This document shows, one piece after another, positions 1-9,480 of a DNA stretch of 64,000 nt. The first letter of the stretch is position 1, and every line of letters starts with the position of its first letter. The notes beneath the pieces are model-generated. The model did not search any database. It had not been told where the DNA came from and saw only the letters and a list, made by a program, of their open reading frames with translations. This DNA is from Pedobacter sp. KBW06 (lineage in GTDB: Bacteria > Bacteroidota > Bacteroidia > Sphingobacteriales > Sphingobacteriaceae), in assembly GCF_003852525.1 (NCBI RefSeq), contig NZ_QAJL01000001.1, positions 1,997,268 to 2,061,267 on the forward strand. The letters are read 5' to 3'. Position numbers and translations under genes: made by a program.

Positions 1-1464
1 GATGTCCCCTTAAAAAGCCCGCTCAATCCCGGGCAAACGGCTGTTTTTAACATCAGCTGGGCCTACCCCCTCTCCAAAGAAAGCGGAAGAGAAGGACAGC
101 TGGACAGCACGACTTTCTTCGTTGCCTATGCTTTCCCAAGGATCTCTGTATATGACGACTATAACGGCTGGGACCAAATCCCACATACCGACCGTGCAGA
201 ATTTTACAATGACTTTAACGATTACCAGCTGACCGTTAAAGCGCCAAAGAACTATGTGGTATGGGCTACCGGCGATCTTCAGAATCCGGACGAAGTGCTG
301 CAGCCTGCGTATGCCGCAAGGTTAAAAAAATCCTACAATAGCGAGGAAATCATTGCCATCGCCAATGCGGAAGAAATGTCCAAAGGACAGGTGACCCAGC
401 AGAACGAATGGAACAGCTGGAAATTTACCGCCAATCACATCACCGATATGACCTTCTCGCTGAGTAACCATTACCTCTGGGATGCAGGCAGTGTAATTGT
501 AGATCCAAAAACAAACAGAAGGGCGAGCGTACAATCGGCTTACGATGCCAAAGCAAAAGACTTTGCGCAGGCAACCGCCTGGTCTAAACAGGCCCTGCAC
601 TGGTTCTCGAACAACTGGCCGGGAATTCCTTATCCTTTCTCAAAGATGACCGCCGTTCAGGGATTTGCCGACATGGAATACCCGATGATGGTAAACGATT
701 CCAGTACGCCCGACTTCGAATTCTCCCAGTTTGTACTGAACCACGAAATCGCACATACCTATTTCCCTTTTTATATGGGCACCAATGAAACCCGTTATGC
801 ACATATGGATGAAGGCTGGGCAACCACGCTGGAATACCTCATTGGCATAGAGCAACTGGGAAAAGAGAAAGCGGACGACAATTACAAAAAATTCCGGGTG
901 AACAGGTGGATCTTTGACCCTTCGACAGAAGAAGACCAGCCCATCATTTCTTTGTCTACCCAGGTTTCCGGAGTTGGCTATGGCAATAACGCCTATGTGA
1001 AACCTTCCCTGGCTTATCTCGCATTAAAAGACATGCTTGGCGATGTCGCTTTCAAAAAATACCTGCATGCTTATATGGACCGCTGGAATGGGAAACATCC
1101 GATTCCATGGGATTTTTTCTATACCCTGAATGATGTTTCCGGACAAAACCTGAACTGGTACTGGAACAACTGGTTTTTCAGCAACAATTACATCGACCTG
1201 AGCATCAATAAAGTAACGAACAAAGGCCTGGCGTATCAGCTTGCCCTCCGCAATACCGGTGGTTTTGCTGTTCCTTTTGACGTGAAACTCACCTATAAGG
1301 ACGGATCCACCGAACTTTTCCACCAGACACCTGCCTTATGGAAAGCCAACCAGAAAGCAGCAGTGGTTTCCCTGAATGCGAAGAAGGCGGTATCGAAAAT
1401 CGATATAAACGGAGGATTATTTGTAGATGCAAATCCCGGAGATAATACCTGGAAAAGCAAATAA
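1..1464 (+). CDS. M1 family metallopeptidase, 5' truncated by window edge
   Basis: The frame is open from the first base, so the window begins inside the gene; 487 codons are present. The first in-frame ATG (256) is internal and is not the start. The zinc site is visible at 742-756 as HEIAH, followed 18 residues later by the Glu of MDEGWAT, which is the HExxH-x18-E pattern of gluzincin family M1 aminopeptidases. The exopeptidase GxMEN motif is represented by GFADMEYP about 30 residues upstream. The C-terminal part (NWYWNNWFF onward) is a beta-rich domain. Proteins of this type in Bacteroidota are usually exported, but the N-terminus that would show a signal peptide is outside the window. It probably degrades peptides in the periplasm or outside the cell. 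Confidence 0.9.
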   Translation, partial: DVPLKSPLNPGQTAVFNISWAYPLSKESGREGQLDSTTFFVAYAFPRISVYDDYNGWDQIPHTDRAEFYNDFNDYQLTVKAPKNYVVWATGDLQNPDEVLQPAYAARLKKSYNSEEIIAIANAEEMSKGQVTQQNEWNSWKFTANHITDMTFSLSNHYLWDAGSVIVDPKTNRRASVQSAYDAKAKDFAQATAWSKQALHWFSNNWPGIPYPFSKMTAVQGFADMEYPMMVNDSSTPDFEFSQFVLNHEIAHTYFPFYMGTNETRYAHMDEGWATTLEYLIGIEQLGKEKADDNYKKFRVNRWIFDPSTEEDQPIISLSTQVSGVGYGNNAYVKPSLAYLALKDMLGDVAFKKYLHAYMDRWNGKHPIPWDFFYTLNDVSGQNLNWYWNNWFFSNNYIDLSINKVTNKGLAYQLALRNTGGFAVPFDVKLTYKDGSTELFHQTPALWKANQKAAVVSLNAKKAVSKIDINGGLFVDANPGDNTWKSK

Positions 1465-1477
1465 CAATTTTTTTATT

Positions 1478-1485
1478 TAAGTTTG
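1478..1485 (+). promoter_or_regulatory. TAnnTTTG -7 box before dihydroorotase gene
   Basis: TAAGTTTG matches the Bacteroidota -7 consensus TAnnTTTG and ends 5 bases before the ATG at 1491. No convincing -33 TTG is seen. If used, the transcript would start at or next to the start codon. Confidence 0.4.
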
Positions 1486-1490
1486 AGGTC

Positions 1491-2825
1491 ATGAACACCA
1501 TTCTGATAAAAGCGGCCTCAGTGGTTAACGAAGGCCAAATCTTTGTTGCTGACGTACTAATTAAAGACGGATTTATTGAAAAAATCGCCCCCAATATTCA
1601 GGCGGAAGGCGCAAAAGAAATTAATGCAGAGGGCTTGCACCTCTTTCCGGGTATGATTGACGACCAGGTTCATTTCAGGGAACCCGGCTTAACGGACAAG
1701 GCAGATATCTTTACTGAAAGCATGGCTGCAGTGGCCGGAGGGATTACCTCCTGGATGGAAATGCCAAATACCGTACCCAATACCCTGACACAGGAATTGC
1801 TGGCCGACAAATACCGGATCGCTTCGGAAGTTTCACTGGCCAATTATTCCTTTTTCATGGGAGCTTCCAATGACAACCTGGGCGAGGTTTTAAAAACAGA
1901 CCCTAAAAATGTTTGCGGAATTAAAGTCTTTATGGGCTCTTCTACCGGAAACATGCTGGTTGATAATGAGAAAGTATTGGAAAACATTTTCAAAGATGCC
2001 CCGATGCTCGTTGCCACCCATTGCGAAGATGAAAAAACCATCCGTGAGAACATGGCTGCTTACAAAGAAAAATATGGAGACAACATCACCATAGACATGC
2101 ACCCGCTCATCAGGAGTGCAGAAGCTTGTTACCTCTCTTCGTCGATGGCTGTTGAACTCGCTAAAAAATACGATACCCGTTTACATATCCTTCACATCTC
2201 TACCGCGAGGGAAGTTGCTCTCTTTGATGCGGTTACCCCATTAAAAGACAAGAGAATTACAGCAGAAGCCTGTATCCATCACCTTTGGTTTGATGATCAG
2301 GATTATGCAGCCAAAGGCAACTGGATCAAATGGAACCCGGCGGTAAAAACAGCACAGGATAAGGATGCGATACTAAAAGGTGTATTAGATGGTCATATTG
2401 ACATTATTGCAACCGATCATGCCCCACATACCATCGCAGAAAAAGAGCAACCTTACCTGAAAGCCCCTTCCGGAGGCCCGCTGGTACAACATGCCTTATC
2501 TGCTTTACTGGAGATGTATCATCAAAAGAAAATTACACTGGAACAGATTGCTGAAAAAACAGCGCACAATGTGGCCACCTGCTTCAACGTCGACAAAAGA
2601 GGATTTATCAGAGAAGGCTATTGGGCAGATCTGGTATTGGTTCACCTGAATGACCCCGTGAAAGTAACCAGGGCAAACCTATGGTACAAATGCGGATGGT
2701 CTCCTTTTGAAGGACAAACCTTCCAGGCAGAAATCACCCATACCTTTGTGTCCGGAAACCTGGCTTATCAGAAAGGAAAATTCATGACCAATGCCATTGG
2801 TAAAAGACTAAATTTCAACAGATAA
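1491..2825 (+). CDS. pyrC: dihydroorotase
   Basis: Amidohydrolase of 444 residues that would cyclise carbamoyl-aspartate to dihydroorotate, the third step of pyrimidine synthesis, in the cytoplasm. Visible landmarks are DDQVHFREPG near residue 58, the lysine in GIKVFMGSS that should be carboxylated, the ligand histidines in ATHCEDE and LHILHIST, and ATDHAPH carrying the catalytic Asp. The first His of the usual HxH metal pair is replaced by Gln (Q59-V-H61); I recall the same form in other Bacteroidota sequences annotated as dihydroorotase, but cannot check it. The stop codon shares one base with the start of the next gene, so the two are translationally coupled. Length is normal for class I enzymes. 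Confidence 0.9.
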   Translation: MNTILIKAASVVNEGQIFVADVLIKDGFIEKIAPNIQAEGAKEINAEGLHLFPGMIDDQVHFREPGLTDKADIFTESMAAVAGGITSWMEMPNTVPNTLTQELLADKYRIASEVSLANYSFFMGASNDNLGEVLKTDPKNVCGIKVFMGSSTGNMLVDNEKVLENIFKDAPMLVATHCEDEKTIRENMAAYKEKYGDNITIDMHPLIRSAEACYLSSSMAVELAKKYDTRLHILHISTAREVALFDAVTPLKDKRITAEACIHHLWFDDQDYAAKGNWIKWNPAVKTAQDKDAILKGVLDGHIDIIATDHAPHTIAEKEQPYLKAPSGGPLVQHALSALLEMYHQKKITLEQIAEKTAHNVATCFNVDKRGFIREGYWADLVLVHLNDPVKVTRANLWYKCGWSPFEGQTFQAEITHTFVSGNLAYQKGKFMTNAIGKRLNFNR

Positions 2826-3925
2826 TGACATTAAAGGACAAACCATGGATTAAACAGTTTGTCCTGCTGTTCCTCCTGTCGGGATTGGTATTTCTCGCCG
2901 GGATGAACAGCTCATTTGTAGAAAAGTTTTATTCAGATGGTCTCTATCCGCTAATCTCCGTTGTTCAGCGTTTCCTCAGTTCCTTCTTTCCTTTTGCCCT
3001 TGGGGATTTCCTGTACCTCCTGTTGGTATTGTACATGCTTCGATGCATCTATAATTTTTTCAAAAAGCTTTCTCAAAAGAAGTTAAAATCTGAAGACCGG
3101 ATCAGGATCCCTTTGCAGCTGCTGAATTTCTCTTTGATCTTATACCTCGTTTTTAAAATCCTCTGGGGACTGAATTATTCACGCCCCTCTATTTCCAAAC
3201 GACTGGGGATCCCGGACGAAAAATACAATACCACAGAATTGGTTTTACTCGGGGAGTATTTCATCGACAAGCTGAATACCTTTCAGCACCTGAAAAAAGA
3301 AAATTACAACATTGATCAGCTGGAAAGTAAGGCAAAAGAAGCCTACGATGTGATGAAAAAAACAAATGCTTTTTTTCAATATCGCAGCCCATCAGTGAAA
3401 GCGGTCCTGAACAGCTGGATCGTGACCAAAATCGGCATAGAAGGTTATTATAACCCATTGTCGGGGGAAGCCAATGTCAATATGAGAATCCCTGCAGTAT
3501 CATTGCCTTTTATAACCTGTCATGAAATTGCGCACCAGCTGGGCATAGGACGGGAAGATGAAGCCAATCTGATCGGCTACTTAACAGCCATTCATAGTAC
3601 AGACGAAAACTTCCGGTATTCTGCAGCCTACAATATGCTGAGGAGTATTTTATTTGAGATCAGAATTAAATCCCCTGAAGATTATCAACGGCTGTATGCC
3701 AGCATCAATCCGGAAACCATTAAAGATTTCAAAACGGAAAGGGCTTTCTGGCAGAAATACAACAGCGATATGTATGGCTATATGGGCGTCGCACTGGATG
3801 GTTTTCTAAAACTCAACAACCAGGCTAAGGGTGCCGACAGCTATCAGGATATTGTGATCTGGTTGTATAATATCCACAAAAAAGAGCTGATTCAAAGGCA
3901 GAAGCTCAAAACATTACAACCTTAA
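2825..3925 (+). CDS. DUF3810 membrane protein with metallopeptidase-like motif
   Basis: A 366-residue protein with about three hydrophobic segments in the first 120 residues (around 13-30, 55-75 and 95-115), followed by a soluble domain. The domain contains TCHEIAHQLGIGREDEANLI, an HExxH motif followed by a downstream Glu, typical of DUF3810 proteins of Bacteroidota. The role is not established; the motif suggests a membrane-bound zinc protease. It overlaps the dihydroorotase stop by one base (TAATG), so both are probably co-transcribed and coupled. The start is set by this overlap and by the hydrophobic N-terminus following it. Confidence 0.8.
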   Translation: MTLKDKPWIKQFVLLFLLSGLVFLAGMNSSFVEKFYSDGLYPLISVVQRFLSSFFPFALGDFLYLLLVLYMLRCIYNFFKKLSQKKLKSEDRIRIPLQLLNFSLILYLVFKILWGLNYSRPSISKRLGIPDEKYNTTELVLLGEYFIDKLNTFQHLKKENYNIDQLESKAKEAYDVMKKTNAFFQYRSPSVKAVLNSWIVTKIGIEGYYNPLSGEANVNMRIPAVSLPFITCHEIAHQLGIGREDEANLIGYLTAIHSTDENFRYSAAYNMLRSILFEIRIKSPEDYQRLYASINPETIKDFKTERAFWQKYNSDMYGYMGVALDGFLKLNNQAKGADSYQDIVIWLYNIHKKELIQRQKLKTLQP

Positions 3926-3949
3926 CACAAAAAAACCTTAAAACATTCC

Positions 3950-3957
3950 TAAATTTG
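3950..3957 (+). promoter_or_regulatory. TAnnTTTG -7 box before hscA
   Basis: TAAATTTG ends 7 bases before the ATG at 3965, in the 39-bp gap after the DUF3810 gene. A -33 TTG is not evident. The position predicts an almost leaderless message. Confidence 0.5.
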
Positions 3958-3964
3958 CCAAACT

Positions 3965-5824
3965 ATGGCAAAGATATCCATTAACCTGGCAACAGGCTCC
4001 CTGCAACAAGAAGAGATCATCGTCGGCATTGACCTTGGCACCACCAATAGCCTTGTGGCCTTTATTAACCCGGACAAAAACCCACAGGTGATCAATGATA
4101 CCGGAAAGGGTTTACTGGTTCCTTCGGTGGTACATTTTAATGCTAAAGGAGATGCGCTGGTAGGAAATGAAGCCAAAGAATTTTTAATTACAGATCCTGC
4201 AAATACCATCTTTTCTGTAAAAAGATTGCTGGGCAGGTCTTATAAGGATGTTGCCAGTCACCAGGATACCTTTTCTTATAAAATCATTGATGATGAAAAT
4301 GATTCACTGGTAAAAATTAAAGCCGGCGACAAGTTCTACACCCCTATTGAGCTTTCTGCGGAGATCCTTAAAGAACTGAAGGCAAGGGCTGAGCATGCTT
4401 TAAAAACACCGGTAAACCGTGCCGTGATCACTGTTCCTGCTTATTTTAATGATAGCCAGCGACAAGCAACACGGGATGCAGGCAGGTTGGCAGGTCTGGA
4501 TGTCCTGAGGATCGTAAACGAGCCTACTGCGGCCAGTCTGGCCTATGGCCTGGGCCTTGATCCCAATCAACAGAAAACCATTGCCGTATATGACCTTGGT
4601 GGCGGAACCTTTGATGTATCGGTCTTATCCATACAAAACGGCATTTTTGAAGTGTTGTCCACCAATGGAAATACCTTTTTAGGAGGAGATGATTTTGACC
4701 GTTCCATCGTTCATTACTGGATAGAAAAAAATAAACTCGATGCAGCTGCCCTGGCTCAGGATTCCGGATTAATGCAATCATTGAGGTTAAAAGCTGAAGA
4801 AGCAAAAAAAGCACTGAGCAGCCAGAACCTGTTCAATGAGCAGATCGGCGACATCTGGTGTACTTTAGATAAACAAACTTTTGAAGCGCTGATTGCACCG
4901 AAAGTAGCAGAAACACTGAATTCCTGTAAACAGGCTTTAACGGATTCCAAACTTACTGTTGCGGAGATTGACGAAGTAGTGCTGGTTGGAGGTTCTACCC
5001 GGACGCCTTATGTAAAAGCACAGGTTGCTGAGTTTTTTGGCCGTACTCCTCATGATCAGATCAACCCGGATGAAGTGGTGGCCCTTGGTGCAGCCATTCA
5101 GGCTGATATCCTTGCCGGAAACCGCTCCGACATTCTTTTGCTGGATGTTACCCCGCTTTCCCTGGGTATTGAAACCATGGGCGGACTGATGGATGTGATC
5201 ATCCCGAGAAATGCAAAAGTACCTACAAAAGCAGGACGACAATATACGACCTCTATCGACGGACAGGTAAACATGAAAATCTCTGTTTTTCAGGGAGAGC
5301 GCGACCTGGTACAGGAGAATAGAAAATTAGCAGAATTTGACCTGAAAGGCATTCCTGCCATGCCTGCCGGATTGCCAAAGGTAGACATCAACTTTATGCT
5401 CAACGCCGATGGAATTCTAACCGTTCAGGCGATAGAACTAAGGTCTGGAGTAAAACAGGAGATTGACATTACACCAAGTTACGGCCTCAGCGATGATACC
5501 GTAGAGAAAATGCTGATCGACAGCATTACCCATGCAAAAAGCGACGTTGCACAACGCATGCTGATTGAAGCCAGAAGCGAAGGGGAACAATTGGCCTATA
5601 CTGCGGAGCGCTTTATCGAAAAGCATGGCAGCTTCCTGACCGCAGAAGAAATTGCGGACACAAAAACTCATATTGAGGCCCTTAAACAGGCTTTAGCGAA
5701 AGCAGAAAAGGACGAGATCCTTAAAAAAGCCGATGAACTGAATGAATTTACCCGTCCATTTGCCGAGCGCGTGATGGATGTGGCGGTATCCTCCGCCATG
5801 AAAGGAAAAAGCATAGATAAATAA
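3965..5824 (+). CDS. hscA: Hsp70 family chaperone, HscA type
   Basis: A 619-residue Hsp70 whose length and local sequence follow HscA of Escherichia coli (616 residues), the chaperone that helps transfer Fe-S clusters from the IscU scaffold. The N-terminus carries a short extension before the phosphate-1 loop GIDLGTTNSLVA (residues about 21-32), as in HscA; other landmarks are VYDLGGGTFDVS, GGSTRTPYVK and the linker LLLDVTPLSLGIETMGG. The substrate domain and a helical lid follow (ending near 619), and the C-terminus lacks the EEVD or DnaK-type acidic tail. No hscB, iscU, iscS or ferredoxin gene is next to it, which is unusual for hscA. A generic DnaK paralogue is the alternative. Confidence 0.85.
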   Translation: MAKISINLATGSLQQEEIIVGIDLGTTNSLVAFINPDKNPQVINDTGKGLLVPSVVHFNAKGDALVGNEAKEFLITDPANTIFSVKRLLGRSYKDVASHQDTFSYKIIDDENDSLVKIKAGDKFYTPIELSAEILKELKARAEHALKTPVNRAVITVPAYFNDSQRQATRDAGRLAGLDVLRIVNEPTAASLAYGLGLDPNQQKTIAVYDLGGGTFDVSVLSIQNGIFEVLSTNGNTFLGGDDFDRSIVHYWIEKNKLDAAALAQDSGLMQSLRLKAEEAKKALSSQNLFNEQIGDIWCTLDKQTFEALIAPKVAETLNSCKQALTDSKLTVAEIDEVVLVGGSTRTPYVKAQVAEFFGRTPHDQINPDEVVALGAAIQADILAGNRSDILLLDVTPLSLGIETMGGLMDVIIPRNAKVPTKAGRQYTTSIDGQVNMKISVFQGERDLVQENRKLAEFDLKGIPAMPAGLPKVDINFMLNADGILTVQAIELRSGVKQEIDITPSYGLSDDTVEKMLIDSITHAKSDVAQRMLIEARSEGEQLAYTAERFIEKHGSFLTAEEIADTKTHIEALKQALAKAEKDEILKKADELNEFTRPFAERVMDVAVSSAMKGKSIDK

Positions 5825-5859
5825 CCACTCAATAGGTTCCTTTATATAGTTTTACAGAG

Positions 5860-6816
5860 ATGAAGTATTTGCTGATCTCTGTAATGCTATGTGCCGGAAC
5901 CTTTCTTTTTTGCTCCTGGGGTTTCTATGCCCATAAACGGATCAATCATCTTGCTGTTTTTACGCTCCACAACGGCATCAATACATTTTACAAGGCAAAC
6001 ATCAAATACCTCAGCGATCATTCTGTAGATGCTGATAAACGACGTTATGCAGACTCTGCCGAAGCACCAAGACATTACCTTGATGTGGAAGTCTATGAAT
6101 CAAATATTGACAGCATTCCCAGGACATATAATGAAGCGCTAAAAAAATACGGGGCGGAGAAATTAAGCAGCAACGGAACGCTGCCCTGGCAGATCCAAAA
6201 GTCCTACTACAAGCTCGTCAATGCCTTTAAAAACAGGGATTCGATAATGATCCTGGTCTATTCTGCCTACCTAGGGCACTATGTTGCCGATGCACATGTT
6301 CCCCTTCATACCACACAAAACCATAACGGGCAACTGAGCAATCAACATGGCATCCATGCTTTCTGGGAGAGCCGTTTACCGGAACTGTTTGCCGAAAAGT
6401 ACAATTACAGGGTTGGCAAGGCTGCATATATAGAAGACCCGCTCGGGAAGGCCTGGAAAATCATCAGCCATAGTCATGCGCTGCTGGATAGTGTACTGAC
6501 ACTGGAAGCCAGGCTTAACGCCAGCTTTCCTGCCTATAGAAAGTACAGCTTTTCGAAAAGAAACCAACAGGTGATGAGACAATACTCTCTGGCTTATTCC
6601 AGGGCTTACCATGAACAGATGAACCATATGGTGGAAAGACAGATGCGTGCCGCGATTTTAGCCACAGGCTCCTATTGGTATTCTGCCTGGATTGATGCCG
6701 GACAGCCGGAATTGCGGAATCTGATTCAAAAAAAAATGTCTTCATCAGACCTGAAAAAGGCTGAGGAAGACAAAAGAAGTTATGATAAAGGACAGCTGAT
6801 TGGCCGGGAGCCTTAG
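5860..6816 (+). CDS. S1/P1 nuclease / zinc-dependent phospholipase C-like protein
   Basis: A 318-residue exported protein. A hydrophobic signal segment (residues 1-19) precedes WGFYAHKRIN, matching the Trp at the mature N-terminus that coordinates zinc in the P1 nuclease/phospholipase C superfamily. Further ligands are likely in YLGHYVADAHVPLHTTQNHNG (split over residues about 139-159) and in HGIHAFWESR, which resemble the HxxxD and HxxxD/E ligand motifs of S1/P1 enzymes. It probably hydrolyses phosphodiesters in the periplasm or outside; nucleic acid and phospholipid substrates cannot be told apart here. Its TAG stop overlaps the convergent DedA gene stop, so the genes meet tail to tail. Confidence 0.75.
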   Translation: MKYLLISVMLCAGTFLFCSWGFYAHKRINHLAVFTLHNGINTFYKANIKYLSDHSVDADKRRYADSAEAPRHYLDVEVYESNIDSIPRTYNEALKKYGAEKLSSNGTLPWQIQKSYYKLVNAFKNRDSIMILVYSAYLGHYVADAHVPLHTTQNHNGQLSNQHGIHAFWESRLPELFAEKYNYRVGKAAYIEDPLGKAWKIISHSHALLDSVLTLEARLNASFPAYRKYSFSKRNQQVMRQYSLAYSRAYHEQMNHMVERQMRAAILATGSYWYSAWIDAGQPELRNLIQKKMSSSDLKKAEEDKRSYDKGQLIGREP

Positions 6817-7472
6817 CTTTCGATGATATCTTTAGGTTTAATCCTGCTTTTAATTGCGGCGTAGATCACCGGAGCGAAAGTCACGACTGCAATGGTGATG
6901 ATCACAATAGAGAAGTTATCTCTGATCACCGGAATTTGTCCCAATAAGAAACCTGCAAACAACAAACTACCGATCCAGCCAAGACCACCTACCACATTGT
7001 AATAGGTAAACCTGCCAAAAGGCATCTTTGCTACTCCGGCAACAAAAGGCGCTATCGTTCTGAAGATCGGAAGAAAACGGCTAAACATAATTGCTTTTCC
7101 ACCATGCTTCTCAAAGAATTCATGCGATTTATTGTAATATTCAAGTTTTAGAATCTTATTTCCTTCTTTAAAGACTTTTACGCCAAAGAAACTGCCGAGC
7201 CTGTAATTCAAACTGTTTCCAAGGATGGCGGCGGCACTTAACAGCAGGAACATGACCCAGATGTCCAGACCTGTGCCTCCTTTTGCAATGAGTGCACCTA
7301 CTGCAAACAGCATTGAGTCGCCGGGTAAAAATGGAGTAACCACAAAACCGGTTTCAGCAAAAATAATTAAGAAAAGAATAAGATAAGTCCATGTTTTATA
7401 ATCACTTACCAGCTGTACTAAAGCCTTATCGGTGTGTAATATAAAATCTACCAGTTGTGAGAAAAGTTCCAA
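6813..7472 (-). CDS. DedA family (VTT domain) membrane protein
   Basis: A 219-residue polytopic inner-membrane protein of the DedA/SNARE-associated (VTT) family. Typical features are ETGFVVTPFLPGDSMLFAVG near residue 41, NYRLGSFFG, and the arginine-containing FSRFLPIFRTIAPFVAGVAK around residues 130-150 found in DedA proteins. Members act in membrane lipid (undecaprenyl phosphate or phospholipid) translocation and proton-motive-force homeostasis. The start has no strong SD sequence. The gene converges on the S1/P1-like gene with a 4-base overlap of the ends. Confidence 0.9.
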   Translation of the reverse strand: MELFSQLVDFILHTDKALVQLVSDYKTWTYLILFLIIFAETGFVVTPFLPGDSMLFAVGALIAKGGTGLDIWVMFLLLSAAAILGNSLNYRLGSFFGVKVFKEGNKILKLEYYNKSHEFFEKHGGKAIMFSRFLPIFRTIAPFVAGVAKMPFGRFTYYNVVGGLGWIGSLLFAGFLLGQIPVIRDNFSIVIITIAVVTFAPVIYAAIKSRIKPKDIIES

Positions 7473-7545
7473 GTTGTATAAATTAAGCCCAAAATTAAGA
7501 ATATCATGGCAATAACCATGCTATTTTTGATTTAGTAATGTAAAT

Positions 7546-8235
7546 TTAATTAGCTGTGAATGAATAAGCTTTCAATTCCGTTGATGCACTTCCGCTAAGC
7601 CAGATCGTATAAATCTTACCCGCCAGGATTCCCAGGTCTATTTCCGGATTGTTGGTTACGCCCGTTCCCGAAGCAATGAACTTCGTTCCCGGATCTACCT
7701 GAAAGTAGTTGGTGCTGCTGGTAAAAGGGATGGCAGTGACCAGGTCTGTACCCGTACTTGTCTTTATGGAAATGGAATTATTCAGAAAACCATTCAGGTG
7801 AATAAACCTGACTTTAGCTTTTCCGGCGTTCGGGGCAGTAAGGTTATCCCCTATTCCCAGAAGTTCGGCTTTGCCCTCTAAATTTTTAAACAGAAAGATC
7901 GAATAGCTGCCGTCAATGGCAAGCGATCCGTTGATGCCCGCTGTAGGTTGGGAGGTTGCTTCATCGGCAAAGGCCAGGGATTGTGTTCCTGAGACCACGG
8001 GAAATAAAGCAGAAGCCTGTCCGTAATTGACAAGTCCTTCTCCAAACCGTTTACCATTGACATAAAAAGACTGTGCGCTGGAACCATATGCGGCATTCAC
8101 ATACCTCAATTTCGCTTCTCCTACAGGAACAGGTTTAGGGTCCTTAAGGCAGGAGCTCAATAGCGTTACCAGGCCAATGCAAATGACAGTCAGGGCTAAA
8201 TTAACACTTTTTGGGTAAGAGAACTTTTTTTCCAT
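7546..8235 (-). CDS. DUF4397 lipoprotein
   Basis: A 229-residue lipoprotein. Residues 11-30 are hydrophobic and end in LLSSCLKD, a lipobox with the acylated Cys at about residue 29. The rest contains a repeated pattern, KLRYVNAAYGSSAQSFYVNG and later KVRFIHLNGFLNNSISI, that fits the DUF4397 domain, a beta-rich fold common in Bacteroidota surface lipoproteins. No enzyme motif is visible. It lies downstream of dnaN after a terminator-like hairpin, so it may have its own promoter. Confidence 0.75.
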   Translation of the reverse strand: MEKKFSYPKSVNLALTVICIGLVTLLSSCLKDPKPVPVGEAKLRYVNAAYGSSAQSFYVNGKRFGEGLVNYGQASALFPVVSGTQSLAFADEATSQPTAGINGSLAIDGSYSIFLFKNLEGKAELLGIGDNLTAPNAGKAKVRFIHLNGFLNNSISIKTSTGTDLVTAIPFTSSTNYFQVDPGTKFIASGTGVTNNPEIDLGILAGKIYTIWLSGSASTELKAYSFTAN

Positions 8236-8269
8236 GACAACAACAATTTAATTTACAAAGTATTTTACA

Positions 8270-8297
8270 AAAAGAAGGCTTGGTCAAAAACCAAGCC
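8270..8297 (-). terminator. Terminator downstream of dnaN
   Basis: On the minus strand, a 7-bp stem GGCTTGG/CCAAGCC (8291-8297 with 8277-8283) is followed by TTCTTTTTG. It sits 25 bases after the dnaN stop and ahead of the DUF4397 gene. Confidence 0.65.
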
Positions 8298-8321
8298 ATT
8301 CCAATATATTTAATTTTAAAT

Positions 8322-9446
8322 TTAGTTATAGTTATTCAGCATTACCGGCATCACCAACATCAATACGTCTTCGTTTTCGTCGTTTGTTTGTGGGATCAGT
8401 AATCCTGCGCGGTTAGGTGTAGAAAGTTCCAATGTTACTTCTTCTCCGCTCAGGTTGCTCAACATCTCGATTAAGAAACGGGCATTGAAACCAATTTCCA
8501 GATCTTCACCTTCATACTGACAGCTCAGACGCTCATGTGCCTCATTCGCGAAATCTAAATCCTCAGAAGAGATGTTCAGTTCACTGCCATTGATTTTTAA
8601 ACGCACCTGATGTGTGGTTTTATTAGCGAAAATAACCACCCTACGCAGGGTATTTAAGAACAATGCACGGTCAATGATCAGTTTATTCGGGTTATTCGCA
8701 GGAATTACTGCTTCATAATCAGGATAACGCTCATCGATTAAACGACAAACCAGGTTGATGTTTTCAAATTTAAAGAAAGCACTTGTAGCATTGTAATCCA
8801 CAGAAACATTCGCATCAGTAGAAGGAAGTGCTGCTTTCAATAAGGTCAATGCTTTTTTAGGAAGGATGAAAGAAGAAGCTTTATCTCCTTTGCTGTCCAT
8901 TCTTCTATATCTTACCAGTTTGTGTGCATCGGTAGCCACAAAAGTAATGTGTTGTTCAGAAAGCTGGCAGTATACGCCTGTCATTGCCGGACGTAACTCA
9001 TCACTGCTCACTGCAAAAATAGTTTTGGTAATCGCTTCTGTTAATACTGAAGCTGGTAAATTTACAGAAGAAGCATTTTCTACCGTTGGTATTTTAGGAA
9101 AATCATCTCCATTTTCTCCACTTAATTTATACTTACCATCACCGGCACTGATTTCAATAGAAAAGGTATTGTCATCTATATTGAAAGAGATCGGCTGATC
9201 AGGTAGTGTTTTTAAAGTGTCTAAAAGTATTTTTGCCGGCACAGCTACTTTTCCGCCTTCTTTAGACTCCACCGGTAAGGAGGTTGTCATGCTGGTTTGT
9301 AAATCAGTGGCAGATATGGTTAAACTTCCGTCTTTAATCTCAAAGAGGAAATTTTCCAGTATTGGCAATACAGTACTACTGCTTGACGCACCGTTTACTG
9401 TTTGCAAATGTTTTAATAACGTTGATGTGGATACAATAAATCTCAT
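8322..9446 (-). CDS. dnaN: DNA polymerase III subunit beta (sliding clamp)
   Basis: A 374-residue beta clamp with three repeated clamp domains. The N-terminus (RFIVSTSTLLKHLQTVNGA), the central YKLSGENGDDFPKIP segment and the C-terminal LMPVMLNN ending match DnaN. The dimeric ring encircles DNA and tethers polymerase III. It follows gldG with only a 34-base gap, and the arrangement gldF-gldG-dnaN is also known from Flavobacterium johnsoniae, so clamp expression may be tied to the gliding/transport genes. dnaA is not in the window. Confidence 0.97.
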   Translation of the reverse strand: MRFIVSTSTLLKHLQTVNGASSSSTVLPILENFLFEIKDGSLTISATDLQTSMTTSLPVESKEGGKVAVPAKILLDTLKTLPDQPISFNIDDNTFSIEISAGDGKYKLSGENGDDFPKIPTVENASSVNLPASVLTEAITKTIFAVSSDELRPAMTGVYCQLSEQHITFVATDAHKLVRYRRMDSKGDKASSFILPKKALTLLKAALPSTDANVSVDYNATSAFFKFENINLVCRLIDERYPDYEAVIPANNPNKLIIDRALFLNTLRRVVIFANKTTHQVRLKINGSELNISSEDLDFANEAHERLSCQYEGEDLEIGFNARFLIEMLSNLSGEEVTLELSTPNRAGLLIPQTNDENEDVLMLVMPVMLNNYN

Positions 9447-9480
9447 AGTATGATCTAGTCAGTTCTCAAAAATATAAAAA

